From positions 1,931,102-1,995,101 of the forward strand of contig CP114124.1 of assembly GCA_029959195.1 (NCBI GenBank): a DNA stretch of 64,000 bases, read 5' to 3'. This stretch comes from Dictyophora rubrovolvata (Eukaryota > Basidiomycota > Agaricomycetes > Phallales > Phallaceae). A model generated the notes under the pieces. The model was not told the origin of the DNA. It was given only the letters and a program-made list of their open reading frames with translations, and searched no databases. This document shows, piece by piece, positions 19,751 to 31,449 of the stretch. Numbering within the stretch: position 1 is the first letter of the stretch; each line of letters starts with the position of its first letter. Made by a program: the position numbers and the translations under genes.

Positions 19751-20879
19751 ATGCCTTCCTCTACAGCAAAATACCAACCTTTATCAACCAACCCAGATAA
19801 TGAATACGAAGACAACGATATCGACCTCGAGGAAGGAGAAAGCAGTCAAACTGAACCACTCTTACATCCAACCCCCCGCGAGACGATAAACTCCATTACT
19901 CCAAAGACATTGGGTCTCTTAGGACTGCTCGGTGGTAGTAGTAGTAATAATAATACCCACGGCAGCGGTCAACAACGACCACAACGACTACTATCATCAT
20001 CACTCTCGGTCACGCCGGTGCCAGTCACTCCTGCCAGCAGCGACGGCGTTTTCTCAAATATTCCCGCCAAACCCACGTCGTCCAGGGATGTAGACCAGGA
20101 CGACGACGAGATGGGCGCAGATGAGTGGATATTTATGACTCCGGAACAACGAAGCAAGCTGCCACCGCCGGTACGTGTATATTATAAAAATCAATCAAAT
20201 CAATCCATCAACTCAACTGAACATTCGCATCTAGAAATATTCCAAAATCAAACGAGACAAAGCGCCCAGATATACAGTGGACTACACACCGCCCGAGTTC
20301 CTTCCCAGCGGAGGAAACAGCAGTCGGCCAAAGCGGTACAGACCTCGAATCAACTCTCTATCAGCGGGATCGAGCACGCTGTTCGTAGCATCCGCCGTAA
20401 TAGCGACTCTACTCCCCGTTCTCGGTTTTGCCGTACTATACTTCTCAAACGGTGCGAAATGGAAATCCCACGCAGCCCGACTGGGCTCTCGTACAGGTCT
20501 AGGACTCGGCCTCTTCCACATCGGTGCCATGCTGTTTTACATCCCGGCGCTCATATTCCCAAGCCCGTACTACATCCCACTCATCGCGTGTCTATTCTGG
20601 ACAATTCTGATCGGTGTAAACTTCGGCTGGCGGATCGCTCGCCATTCATCTAAAGAGTACGCTTGGATTAAAGCGCAAGAGCGGATTTTGGTGGACCAGT
20701 TTAGGAAGGCTAATTTGGCGGTTGAAGATGGACGATATGAAGACGTCGATGATGAAGATAATGATAATGGATATACGTATATTGAGGGTACCGACATGCG
20801 TGTGAGGGATCTGAAAATTATTTTGAGTCGGGCGCGGGATGCGAGATTGGCTAGGTCGCTTCGGGCTGCCGGGTTCTAA
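19751..20879 (+). CDS. Bsd2/Ndfip-like small membrane protein
   Basis: Two exons, with the intron at about 20175-20265. The N-terminus MPSSTAKYQPLSTNPDNEYE is acidic; DGVFSNIPAKP, then LPPP and TPPEF follow. A transmembrane segment lies around VASAVIATLLPVLGFAVLYF, then SRTGLGLGLFHIGAMLFYIP and IACLFWTILIGVNFGW. Fungal Bsd2/Ndfip proteins (Nedd4-ligase adaptors for vacuolar sorting of metal transporters) have the same order: acidic N-terminus, DGVFANLSAKP, proline motifs, GSRAGLG before the last helices. Here the PPxY motifs are not clear and the middle has diverged, so the family call is tentative. The C-terminus is a long charged tail ending SLRAAGF. It could be a divergent Bsd2 or a distinct family. 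Confidence 0.6.
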
Positions 20880-21042
20880 AAGAAAACTGTTTGATTGTTT
20901 TTTCTGGAGAGCATTGTTGTGCGTTGTCGTATTAGTATATATATATTTATTCCTTTCTATGTAACAACTGTATTGCCTTAGTAGAAGTTAATCAAATCAT
21001 TGGTCTCCGCCTTGGAGGCAACATTTCTCTCCAACCCAGCAA
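20880..21042. other. 3' flank of the membrane-protein gene
   Basis: Short AT-rich spacer before tRNA-Ala. Confidence 0.4.
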
Positions 21043-21124
21043 GGGCATGTGGTTTAGTGGTATAACATTCGCTTAGCACCTGATGAGCTGCGAAAGGTCC
21101 GGCGTTCAATTCGCCGCTTGTCCA
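21043..21124 (+). tRNA. tRNA-Ala(AGC) with ~10-nt intron
   Basis: 5' GGGCATG faces 3' CTTGTCC with one mismatch. The anticodon stem is TTCGC/GCGAA. The loop TTAGCA...T holds anticodon AGC, with a ~10-nt insert after the position next to the anticodon. The T-arm is CCGGCGTTCAATTCGCCG-like. It is followed by a T18 run, an unusually long Pol III terminator. Confidence 0.88.
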
Positions 21125-21476
21125 AATTTTTTTTTTTTTTTTTTTGCCCATGACTAGACTTGTGTCATTAGCTCTCCGCGGATCGAACACACATTCGATA
21201 TTTAATATTCAATATTCATATATTTTATTTATTTATGCCAACCTTCCAAGGTCATAAAAGTCACGTGCATCCCAACGGCGAAACGCGAATTTCGTCGTGA
21301 AACGTAACAGCGGTTACACTCGGTTATTACAGATCCTTTGCTGTCAGATCACTAAAAACAATGAGTTTTGAAACGTTTCACATTCCATTATCAACTAAAT
21401 AACTATTTAAGCTCTCAAAGAAAAAAAGAAAAAAAAAACAACCCTCGCCTCGCCTACCCTACCCTACACATGAATC
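21125..21476. other. Pol III terminator and RBR promoter
   Basis: Starts with the T-run that ends tRNA-Ala. The rest is AT-rich and leads into the RBR ligase gene. No gene seen. Confidence 0.5.
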
Positions 21477-22883
21477 ATGGAAACTCTGCCAGCTCTATCA
21501 AGTCTATCTCCAGCAGACCTAAACCTCATCACAACCCTATGGCTTCAAGACCTGTCCGAAATCTCCTCGCACCGCAAACACAAGGCGCGCGAAGACACGC
21601 CACCAGACGACAACACCCTAGCCTTCGACTATCTAGCTCGTGATTTGCAAAACGCACAATTAACAAGTCGGGATGTACAGCTCGCGCGGAGTGTTGCGTC
21701 TGCTTTAGAGGCCGATCGTGATATTTTGGAGGAGGTTGTGAGAGAGGAGGAAAGTGCGTTGAGGGATAGGGATATTGCACTTGAACTTTCGCGTCCGGGG
21801 TCGGCGATGTCGATGAGAAGTAGTCGGTCTGGTACTACTCTGTTTCGGAGTGCGACACCGCTGTCATCATCTCAGAGAGCTGAAAGTTCTCAGCAAGCGT
21901 CACGACGATCTATTAGATTCGTTCCACCTCCGTGAGTTTTTTTTCTCCTCCTTGACTTTTTTTTTTTTTTTCAACTCCTCTCAGGCTGATTATTTCTAAC
22001 AGTCAACCTCCTACTGTCTCATGTGTCATCTGCACAGACGACGTAACCAATTTTGTCCGCGTACCATGCAACGATACCTACTGCCCACCCTGCATCCGCG
22101 ACCTCTTCGAACACGCCACAAAAGACGAAAGTCTCATGCCTCCTCAATGCTGCCGCACTCAAATCCCCTTCTCCTCAATATCCCACCACCTCCCCACCAA
22201 CCTCCAAACAAAATTTCTCAAAAAATTGGAGGAACACAATACATTGAATAGAATATATTGTCCGAATCCTACTTGTTCCGCGTTTTTAGGTTCAGCAGAC
22301 GGGGAACGCAGAACGATCACATGCACCGAACCAAATTGTCTCACCAGAATATGCACCTCCTGCAAAAAGCAAGCGCATTCCTATTTGATTCCATGTGAAG
22401 AGGACAAAGAAATCGAGGAGACCGTTGGATTTTGTAGGGAACAGGGCTGGCAGCGATGTCCAGGCTGTCAAAGAATGGTCGAACTTTCTCATGGGTGTTA
22501 CCACATGACATGTCTTTGTCGAGCCCAGTTCTGCTATGCCTGCAGTGCGCTTTGGAAGAATTGTGATTGTCCGCAGTGGGATGAACAAAGGTTGTATGCC
22601 GCCGCTCGGGATAGAGTGCAGGAAGGAGCTCCCCAGGCTGTGGTGGACAATATGGCTGAACATTTGAGGGAGAATCATGAATGTGCGCACGCGGCGTGGA
22701 GGACGGTGTGGGGGCCTTCTCAATGCGAGAGTTGTAATAATCGTCTCGACAGGTTCATCTTGGTATGTTTTGACCTTGTCTTCTTCGCGTGCAGCTTCGA
22801 AACTAATGTTTTTTTTTCTTCTTCAGCAATGTAGGAGGTGTCAGATGAGAGCTTGTGTAAGGTGCCGAAGAAATCGTCTGTAA
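21477..22883 (+). CDS. RBR-type E3 ubiquitin ligase
   Basis: Three exons (introns about 21932-22002 and 22763-22828). The N-terminal ~150 residues are helical/charged then Ser-rich. A RING1 follows: SCVICTDD, RVPCNDTYCPPC and PPQCC. The IBR has YCPNPTCSAFL and RICTSCKKQAHS. RING2/Rcat has RCPGCQRMVELSHGCYHMTC then LCRAQFCYACS, with the HMTC cysteine in the catalytic thiol position. After ENHECAHAAW come two more Cys pairs, the last exon giving QCRRCQMRACVRCRRNRL. Known role: RBR ligases carry ubiquitin on the Rcat cysteine before transfer to substrate. The RING1 segment has CNDTYC where most members have C-x-H-x-Y-C, so one usual zinc ligand looks changed to Asp. The substrate is unknown. Confidence 0.88.
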
Positions 22884-23254
22884 AAGACACTCCAGCCTGA
22901 GACTCAAGGGACACACTCGAGATCTAATTTTGATATTTCTTTTTCTTTTGCTTATGATTTTTTTCTTCTTCTTGCATTTATACGCCCAACAACAACATTT
23001 ACACTCTCCTGAATAATTTTTTTTTTGCTTATAATTCAACACGCAATCAGTCCCACCAAGGCTTGTTTAGACTTCATAAATACCCTCTTGTTCGCTAATA
23101 TAATAATATCTTTTCCGAGCGCAGTAAAAACGCATCAACCATTATTCAATGTCAATGGATGGTAATAATAATTGGTTAATGAACCCATGAACATGAAGCA
23201 TGGGAACATAAATACAAACTTGGACTTGATAGTCCACGCCATAAAAAAAAAAAC
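22884..23254. other. Convergent 3' flanks
   Basis: AT-rich spacer between the RBR ligase (plus) and the secreted protein gene (minus). No gene seen. Confidence 0.4.
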
Positions 23255-23851
23255 TCAGTTACAAACCCCATCATTTATAACAGTATGAGCAACCACCCCA
23301 TTCTCAAAGGGCAACTGAACTACAACCGACCCGGCAGCCCAATTAGTGTTATGGCCGATCTGCGACACGTCTGCTGTATCATTCGCAATAATGATAGACC
23401 CTAACGGGAGCTGAACCTTTTGGCCTGTAGCGGGTAACGTAACAACACCACTTCCCGCGATCGTAATAACCCATCTGCAAAAAACAAGTCAAAAAAAAAG
23501 AAACACTCTCTCATTTGCTTGTTCTTCTTACTGAGGAGCAGGCGCAACATGCAATCCCGCATTCGTAGGCGCCGTCGTATTAAAAAACACAACAGTAGCA
23601 CCTTTGATATCCCCTATCTGTTGAATTTTCGCTCCTACCGTGCCTGCTTGTTGGGAGATTCCAAACGGCGGTTCGACTTGCCAGCACTGAACTGCTGAAG
23701 CACCGTTTTTTCCGATGAGAGTGTTGAGACGAATGTGTGTGGATGTGAGTAGAATGGGCGATTGTTTTGGGGTAAGTGATGATGCGGATGCGGATGCGAC
23801 GATGGACAGGGAGGTTAGAATGAGTGATGCTGCTGCTTTGTGGAATAACAT
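23255..23851 (-). CDS. Small secreted protein
   Basis: Two exons (about 23530-23851 and 23255-23475) give about 180 residues. A clear signal peptide, MLFHKAAASLILTSLSIVAS followed by ASAS, precedes the mature part. The mature part has two cysteines (VQCWQVEPPFG and the last residues DGVCN) that could form one disulfide. The rest is beta-type (IQQIGDIKGATVVFFNTTAP, WVITIAGSGVVTLP). The pattern resembles the small secreted proteins common in wood- and litter-decay basidiomycetes. No enzyme motif is seen; function unknown. Confidence 0.75.
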
Positions 23852-24627
23852 CGTGTGTATGTACTATGTAGGATGTCCGTTCGGCGTGGGTCAGACCGAA
23901 CTTGAAGTTCATTAGGTAGGTATAAATACCCCGTACAGATTCTTCCCACGTCTATTGGGACTAGGGCTTGTCATCACGGAGTGCTATACAGCCGATAAAC
24001 AGGTGGACTACTCCTGGCTGGAGGATGGATCCGGAGTCTAAGAGCTAAGGGTATCCACGCTGCCATTGCTAGTGGAGGGGGGGGGGGGGTGTTGAATGAG
24101 TAATGATGCTACTAATTCCGCGTGGGAAGACGCCTAAGGGCAATTTTTGACGACTAGTACATACATTGGATGATGATGCGTGTTCGGGTAAGCATATCGA
24201 ACGAGGGTTATAGGTTGTTATTTTGGATTGGAAAATCCTTGGTTAACTTGGCGAGGGGGGAAGATGTCAACTATGTAATTCTGGTTCCCCTGCCGGGTTG
24301 AGAGCTGAAATTAGTTCACATACTTGTGTATATGGAATGTAATTTAAAGGTACGTGCATCGCTATACCAGTTTGGGATATCGTGGAGACATCGTGTATCA
24401 ATAAAGAGGGGCAACAATATGTTTGACAATAATTAAAATATTTATAGCTTTTTTCAATCGTACATACTATTATTACTGCTACATTAAAAATCAGCTCGTA
24501 CAACAAACACAACAACACCTGGCATGATGACACATTAGACGTAACTAAAAGCGAGATAAAATTTCGCAGAATAGACGGCTTTGAAAAAAAAAGGGGGGAC
24601 AGTACTGCCAGCAGCCGATTTTCCTAT
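23852..24627. other. Secreted-protein promoter and intergenic
   Basis: TATA-like TATAAATACC at about 23925 on the plus strand. A G13 tract lies at about 24077-24089. No gene supported. Confidence 0.4.
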
Positions 24628-26103
24628 TCAAACACCATTATCTGGCAAATGACGCTCATACTTGGACAAATACATATCCTTCCCAGACTCATTCTGCTCA
24701 TTATTAACGGGAAACACGGCTACTGACTGTTCATCAACCCCCGTCTTCAAATTTATCTTGGTCTTCATGGTGTCCTGATCACCATCACCGCCAATAGTTG
24801 AAGTATCAACATACGTCGCAGTCGCCGCCGGAACTGTCCCCAGAGTGACAATTGTCCCGTCGACGCCGACGCCAGTGACGCTGTCAAATGTTCTTTCCGT
24901 TTTGCGGTTGAAGAAGATGTGGGTGGACGCTTTTGTGTTGATGCCTCGGATTGCTTCGGGTGTTCTTTCGCGCAGGTTGAAGAGGGCTGTTGCTACGACT
25001 GGGACGTTGCATACGAAAAGGGACATGCAATCCTAGGCAGATGGGTAAGCGGGTAGGTAGGTACTAGTAGTCGTGCAATGGGAGGAAAGTTTCGTTTGAA
25101 GGCGTGCTTACCTCGACAAGAGCCGCGATGAGAACTTTGGGACCGCCCAGAGTAAGAATATATGTAGCATGAACAAGGGAAACGATCGTTGTGACGATAC
25201 AAGTTGAGAAAATCATCACTAGGCGGATACGTAGTTTTCTGTCTCCCAGCTCCGAGAACAACTTGGCCGGCGCGATAATTAGAATCAAATCCGCGATGAT
25301 ATCGGCTATTAATGAAGAAAATATGTTATAGGTTGTATATCCAGAAACTCAACAGGCAGGGGGGGGGGGGGCTTACAGACAAGCTGACTGATAGCGACTT
25401 GCTTGTTCAATGTGCATTGCGGATTACGCAGGTCTTTCCAGTGGTTCCCCGTCTCCTCAGGCTCGCATATCCAAAAGAGCTGACAGATTAAGATCACGGT
25501 GACCGTCATGTACCCCGCAGCAATATAAAAGAGGATTCTCCTCCGTTGCGGACTCGGGTCTAGTCGTATAACGGAGTACAAGATGGATAAACGAGCAGAC
25601 CTGAATGGAATTGTTGGTCATATATAATATTAAGAAACAGGCTCGGCCTTACCAGATGACGGCGTAGAATGAGGTAGCCAAGAGATAGTAAGCTGCCACC
25701 CGATTAAGTGGGGACAAGTCGGCTAGAAGTAGCATGTTAGCATCATGTAGTAGTACATAATATATAGCAGACCATCCAGTGAACGCACCTGGATTGGAGA
25801 CGTGCATCCAGACAGAAGCTATTTGGATAATCAACGCAAGCAGGGAAAAGATCGCCCATCCCTGAGGAGAAAAAAAGAAATTTACGGGGAAGCGAAGTGT
25901 TATAATATACAAAAAACGTACATCGTCCCACCATAGACGATTTCTCCGAAGAATTAGCCTGTAAACCGTCGAAAGTATGGCTGCAGTCGAACACACCACA
26001 TCTGTGACTAATATCGTGTGGCAATAGAATGAGTGAGTGAGTGGGATTTTTTCAAGCTTGCTTGCTTACTCTTCAACTGAACCAGGGGGTTTGTGAGATT
26101 CAT
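24628..26103 (-). CDS. Rhodopsin-like (seven-helix) fungal membrane protein
   Basis: Multi-exon minus-strand gene starting MNLTNPLVQLK (ATG at 26103). Exons give VVCSTAAILSTVYRLILRRN, RLWWDDV, GWAIFSLLALIIQIASVWMH, RILFYIAAGYMTVTVILICQ, LFWICEPEE, then LRIRLVMIFSTCIVTTIVSL and GGPKVLIAALVE. A soluble Ser/Thr-rich tail ends ERHLPDNGV. The RLWWDD motif after the first helices and a Cys pair flanking the loop match the large fungal rhodopsin-domain family of Basidiomycota and Ascomycota. These are GPCR-like by layout; ligands and partners are mostly unknown. One intron contains a G12 tract (about 25361-25372). Confidence 0.78.
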
Positions 26104-27170
26104 GATTTCAGATGTCTGCGCACGGGGGGAGGGAGGCCCAGGGCGTCGAAGGAGGCCAGGACTAGCTCAGCGCTGGAGGTTGCACTTATACGTTTGTTTT
26201 GTATTATACTACACCGCTGATGGAAGTTTTTTTAATTTAGAGGACCATCAGCTTCTGTGAATTCAAAAATATTTTGTCACGCCATGACTTGATTGCTGTT
26301 CAGCGTTGAGCCTCAACAACGAGATATTATTTGCCTTCGGTATATTGTGAGTCCCGCGCAACCGAATTCATACAAATTACGCACCTTCCATTTCTTCTCT
26401 GATCCAATGGTCAAAGGAATTTTTGAGTACTTTTGAAAGCTGGACGTTGGATTTGGCGAAAGTCGCTCGGAGTCTGGCCAGTGGTTGGCTACTAGTCAGT
26501 GGCCACATGGCAGCTGAAAGCTGATCAAATTCCGGTCCCTTAGACTATACATATTCAACATGGCTCGGCGTCTTCCCTTTGGATTGTTCAATGTTCATTA
26601 TTCACAAAACTTGATACATGTCTCATTTGACAGACAGACACACGCCTTCTAGCTCAATTATAATCCAAAGTACATCAAATAAACAAGACAAAGTTCGGTC
26701 TAAATTGAACAAGAAGCTGTCTTTCGCACACCCCTAATATGCCGCGGATCCCGGGAAGAAAGCGGATTTGCTCGGACGCTGAATTGCAATTAGACTACGT
26801 ATGTATATATATATGTCGGCAATTTAATTTCCGGTGATCTTTGCGCTGAACTGGAACGCTGAATTTCCATATTAATTCATGAAAACTGGACAGCTTGGCA
26901 GAGATTTGCAAGTCCGGTTATTACGTTCCACCTCAAGTTGCGCCAATGCGCCACTGGCATTGTGCATAATCAATCATTGTTTGATTTGGTGCTCGGATCT
27001 CATAACCATCACAACCAACTTGAATGCAGTACAGAACAGCACTTAACCCTTCTCGCAAATTTCCCCTCTTGGTATCTGGCATAAGTACGTTAATCTCCGT
27101 TAATCAACCTCTGAAAGGTACCCAATACATGTATGTCGTTACAAATATCCTATTCCTAATCAACCAATAA
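26104..27170. other. Intergenic, rhodopsin-like gene to OPT 3' end
   Basis: About 1 kb, AT-rich, with CCAAT-like and stop-dense sequence in all frames. No gene seen. Confidence 0.4.
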
Positions 27171-30100
27171 TCAACTAGTCACTTTACAATAATCCTACAA
27201 TCAAAAAATTCAGACACGAATCGTTATCCTAAAAGATTAAACTTACCGCATTTCCAGCAGGGTTAAGGGCCCATCTACGCATTTACAGTCAATTGAGCAT
27301 TGATTGGTTCGTCGGGAGGATACAAAAAAAAAGCTTACTTAGGGAATGGAACTGCTCGGCCACCAGCCCCTGCCAATGCAAACTAGATAACACAATAAAA
27401 ATTCAATTTCTAATTCGAGCTTTGCATGATTTTTTTTGCATACCGAGAAGATGAATACGAAAATCTGAGCACCTCCATCTATGGCAGCACCGAACAAGTA
27501 CTAAAGCAATGTATAGTCAATGACAAAACTTCAAAACAAAAAGGAAAAAAAAACACTCACGTTATACTTTCTAAACCAGCCCGCTTTATATTTCCGAATA
27601 TAGAAGTGGGAAGTAAGACCGATAAGCATCCAGGTGTTAATATATCCATTAGTGCCTCCTGCAAGATCTCCAATGTTATCTGGCATTCAAATTAGGCTCT
27701 AAAAAAAGTTCTTCAAAAAAAGGGGGGCTTACAAGCCAAGACAGCGGTATTAACATAAATAAGCCAACGCCATCCGTATTTTTTGTACAAAAGCCATGGG
27801 ACGGCTGGAAGAACCAAACCGATTACAATTCCGAGGGGTACGATGAAATATGGACCATGGGGTCCGTCTAACAAAAAAAAAGAATCCTCAGTGCTGTGTT
27901 AAGAGGGGAAAAAATCTTAGGACTCACAAATCTCTTTGCCCAGTGCACCCCATAAGATAGCATTAGCATTGAACGATTGAATTTGTTGACCACTCCATAC
28001 TCTGGTGCCTTCGTTGCTAAGCTACAGGCAGTATGACGGGACGTCAGTCCTTGTTAGACGAGAGAAGAATGCTTCGTTTTTACCAGGATGTCACGTTCGT
28101 TGTTTACAACGGTCTGCATGATGACATCTGTAAAGTATCGGCACATGCACAGCCTTAAGATACATATCCTAGACTCACAATTGAGCAAAGCGCCGACAAT
28201 CGTTCCGCAGACTTGTACAGTAAAAGTCCACTAAAATTTCACATGAATTATGCAGAAAAAAAGCTAAAGCGGAAATGATATTGGCCATACCCGAGGAGGT
28301 ACTGAGAAATTCGAATTCGGCGTGTTAATTTTTTTTTCGAGTTTCACATTATGAAGAGCATTTTGCGTACGTTTAGTGTATTGACCCAACTTCAGATCGG
28401 ACAACATCGCAGTAGCTTGTGTCAACGCCCTCGAAGAATAGAGTTCGAAATACTGTAAGGAAGGAGACGATATTCAGAATAGTTGTAGGCTTAAGCTAAG
28501 CTAAAGCTACTTTACCATATTAGCCTGAGATGAGCCCGGAATCAAAGCGGCACCGAGGATTTGGAATAGATTCTGCATCACAGGTGTCCAACTAAAATTT
28601 GATTTGAAAATATTAAAAGATAAATTTTGAACGATCAGAGCGAAACTCACGCAGATATAGCTTTCATAGCGCCGTAGAAAGGCAGCGTTATGACCGCAAT
28701 AAGCAGTGCGACGATCAATGCCCACCACGGTAATCTGTTCGGCGTGGTGTTGTGAGTACAGAAAATCAGTTAGCTGTGCGCGGCTTACTGTGAATGTTCG
28801 GTGTACGCGCAAACCACTAATTGGAAAGTATAATTAGTTAATGACCAGTTGGAAAAGGTTGGATGTGGTCGTACTTGCTATAACGAAAGCTTGTACAGGG
28901 ACATTTAGTAAACGATATCATAAGAAGAGAATGAATGATGGCTCTTACCTATGACAGTGATGATAGCATACCACCACATAGGAACTATAATTTTATTAGT
29001 AAAGGCAAAATAATTGGATTATTTAGACTTTATCGACCTTCTGGATATTTCTGCAGGAGGTGATAATTATTAGACTTGCCCTTCTTCATGACTTGAATCG
29101 ACTTACGAGCATTTTCTTGTAATGTGGGTCTTCATTCGGTTTTCCCTTAATACTAAACAAAACAACTCGGTCAACTCCAAAAAAAATGGAAAGAAAAAAA
29201 TCGGGTATTTACTAGTCTTTGAATGCTGCATAAATCTGACACAATAAATGTCAGCATGAGATAAAAAAAAATCGCAGAATCAAACATAGTACTTCTTTGC
29301 CATGCCTTTTTCGAAGAATCAACGATTTGCGACAATCAAATAGAGACACGACACGTACCATAGTCCAATATGCACGAAAGTTGCGCCTAATATTCAAATG
29401 CAATTAAAGAACGTCCAATGCACTCAAAAAGAGAAACGATACTCACCGATCGACAAGTTAATTCCGAGACTGTATATAACACTCGATCCACTTTGCCACG
29501 GCTGACCAACCAGGTCAAATGCCGTCCGGTTCAAAGAGAAGTCACTAGCATACAAGAACGATAAACCAATGCTAGTACGTTTAATAAGGTAATTGGGAAA
29601 CGTACGGATTGAGGATCAAGTTCTGGTCATATATCGTGCCATTCTCGACTTGAAAACTCGTCAGTAAAGAGAAAAGTAGAGAATTTGGTTATGAAGGACT
29701 CACAGAACAGGTTTTGACTGATGAATGGAAAGCTTTTCGAGTGCCTATAAAAAAAGTAATTTAATGATGGTGCGCTCTTGGATAATTGGGTGTATGTGCG
29801 GGGTCGTACCAAACGTTACGAGCAAATACGAGAGGTAGGATAATGTAGTTCATTGCCCACCCCACATAAGCTATTAGAGCGTAAAGTTACTGTTGAAAAA
29901 AGAACAACACCACTAATGTAACGTACTGGAAATCTGAGTTGCCAGAGGTTGATAAAACGGTGCACTCGTAATATCTGGATAGGAATACATTGAGAAAAAA
30001 AATGTTCCCAGAATTAAAACGAAGGATTCAACATACTAGCCCAGTCAAGTCCAAATCCTAAAAGACCCATTCCCTCATTACCTTCCGCGCCACCGAATAT

Positions 30101-31449
30101 GAATGAAACCCAGTCAGAATCACGAACGGCTAGGCAGACGATGTTGAACGAGCCCAGGAGAGGTGCGATGTACTTTGAAAATTACGAAGTTCAGTACGTT
30201 GAGCTGTATAATATGTCATGAATTTCACCTCTGGGAACCACTGCATGTGGGCAACGCAACATTAGAATGAGGCGGCTCCACCCAGGAAAGATTATAAATA
30301 CGTACCTCGTACACGAAGCTGAAGAAAGATGAGTGAGATTGGAACGTTAATTAAAGAAAAAACTTGCAAACTTACACAATTGCAACTACAATCCAGAAGA
30401 ATCGTAAACTAGAAACTTAAGGTTAATATCCAAAACGACTCGGAGCTCTCGAATAATACTGACCGTTTGCCCTGGAGGAGTTCCCCTTTCGAACGATGCA
30501 ACACGTCAAATAAGTTAACGTAGATTAGATTCTGAGGATACAGCATCGTTGTTGGATAAACGAGGAAAGATCCTGACATGTGGCTGAGAATTGAATATCG
30601 ATGAGATGATAAGCTGATGTCGTATACGTACGGAATAGCCCGGCGAAACCGTAGCCAATGAGCTGCGAAGCAAGAAGGGTGAAGATAGCATTTCCGGCCT
30701 GAAAACAACGTTATGCATTACGGATTGCATTTCCATGCGACAATGTTATGAAACTAACGTTAACATTGATGTTGTAGAAGAGATCATCCGCGGCAAACAC
30801 GAAGCAGGCTGTAGCTGCGACAGACGCAGTGTTCGCCATAATTTGAGAAGCCACATGTTCTTTGATATCTAAATTCAAGGTATGAAAAAATTAGTTTTAT
30901 TCTTGTGTGAAATGCAAAGGGATTAACTAACTGAAAGGGCCAGGATTCATAAAATTCCAGAATTTATTTCCGGTGTGGAGGCGCGAACCAGGTCCTGGGA
31001 TGGCGACTTCGAAAAATTTGCCAAACATGTATGCCAAAAGTTGAAGGAACAAAGGAGATACATCAATGACTTGAGGACGGAATTGCTAGTAGGAGAGCAT
31101 TAAACAAGCAGTCGTTTATTTTCAAGAGGTTACTTACGAAAAGCATGGCGAGAACAGAACCGAAGACGGCGAGTCCTATACCGCTGAACCACATACGGAA
31201 GGTGTTAACTGGCAACGAGGGATCATCTTCGAGACTAACAAGAGCGGTCGCGAAGTCTGCGGGTGTTTCTAGAACCTTTTCCTTCCCGTTATGATCGTAT
31301 AGTCGGTCTTCAATGTCTTGTTCCTTGACGTCGATACTAGCCTCGAGCTTACTATCATCGTAAGAGTAGCGTTTCTCCTCGGTGAGTTGGCCAAGAGCGT
31401 CGGAAGCGTCTCTGCTATCGGTGATGATAACTTCTTCGTGGCGTGTCAT
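27171..31449 (-). CDS. Oligopeptide transporter (OPT family)
   Basis: A 4.3-kb minus-strand gene broken by some 20 short introns. Starts MTRHEEVIITDSRDASDALG (ATG at 31449), followed by an acidic cytosolic N-terminus. Family blocks: DDPSLPVNTFRMWFSGIGLA, FNIKEHVASQIMANTA (the OPT NIKEH motif), LLASQLIGYGFAGLFRSFLV, YPTTMLYPQNLIYVNLFDVL, FFWIVVAIVFVYEWFPEYIA, and the C-terminal FPKWALNPAGNADYCKVTS. Known role: proton-coupled import of small peptides or glutathione-like compounds across the plasma membrane, with 12-16 helices. All blocks checked keep frame across GT-AG junctions, so it appears intact. Substrate specificity cannot be told by eye. The adjacent 3' gene is unrelated. Confidence 0.88.
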
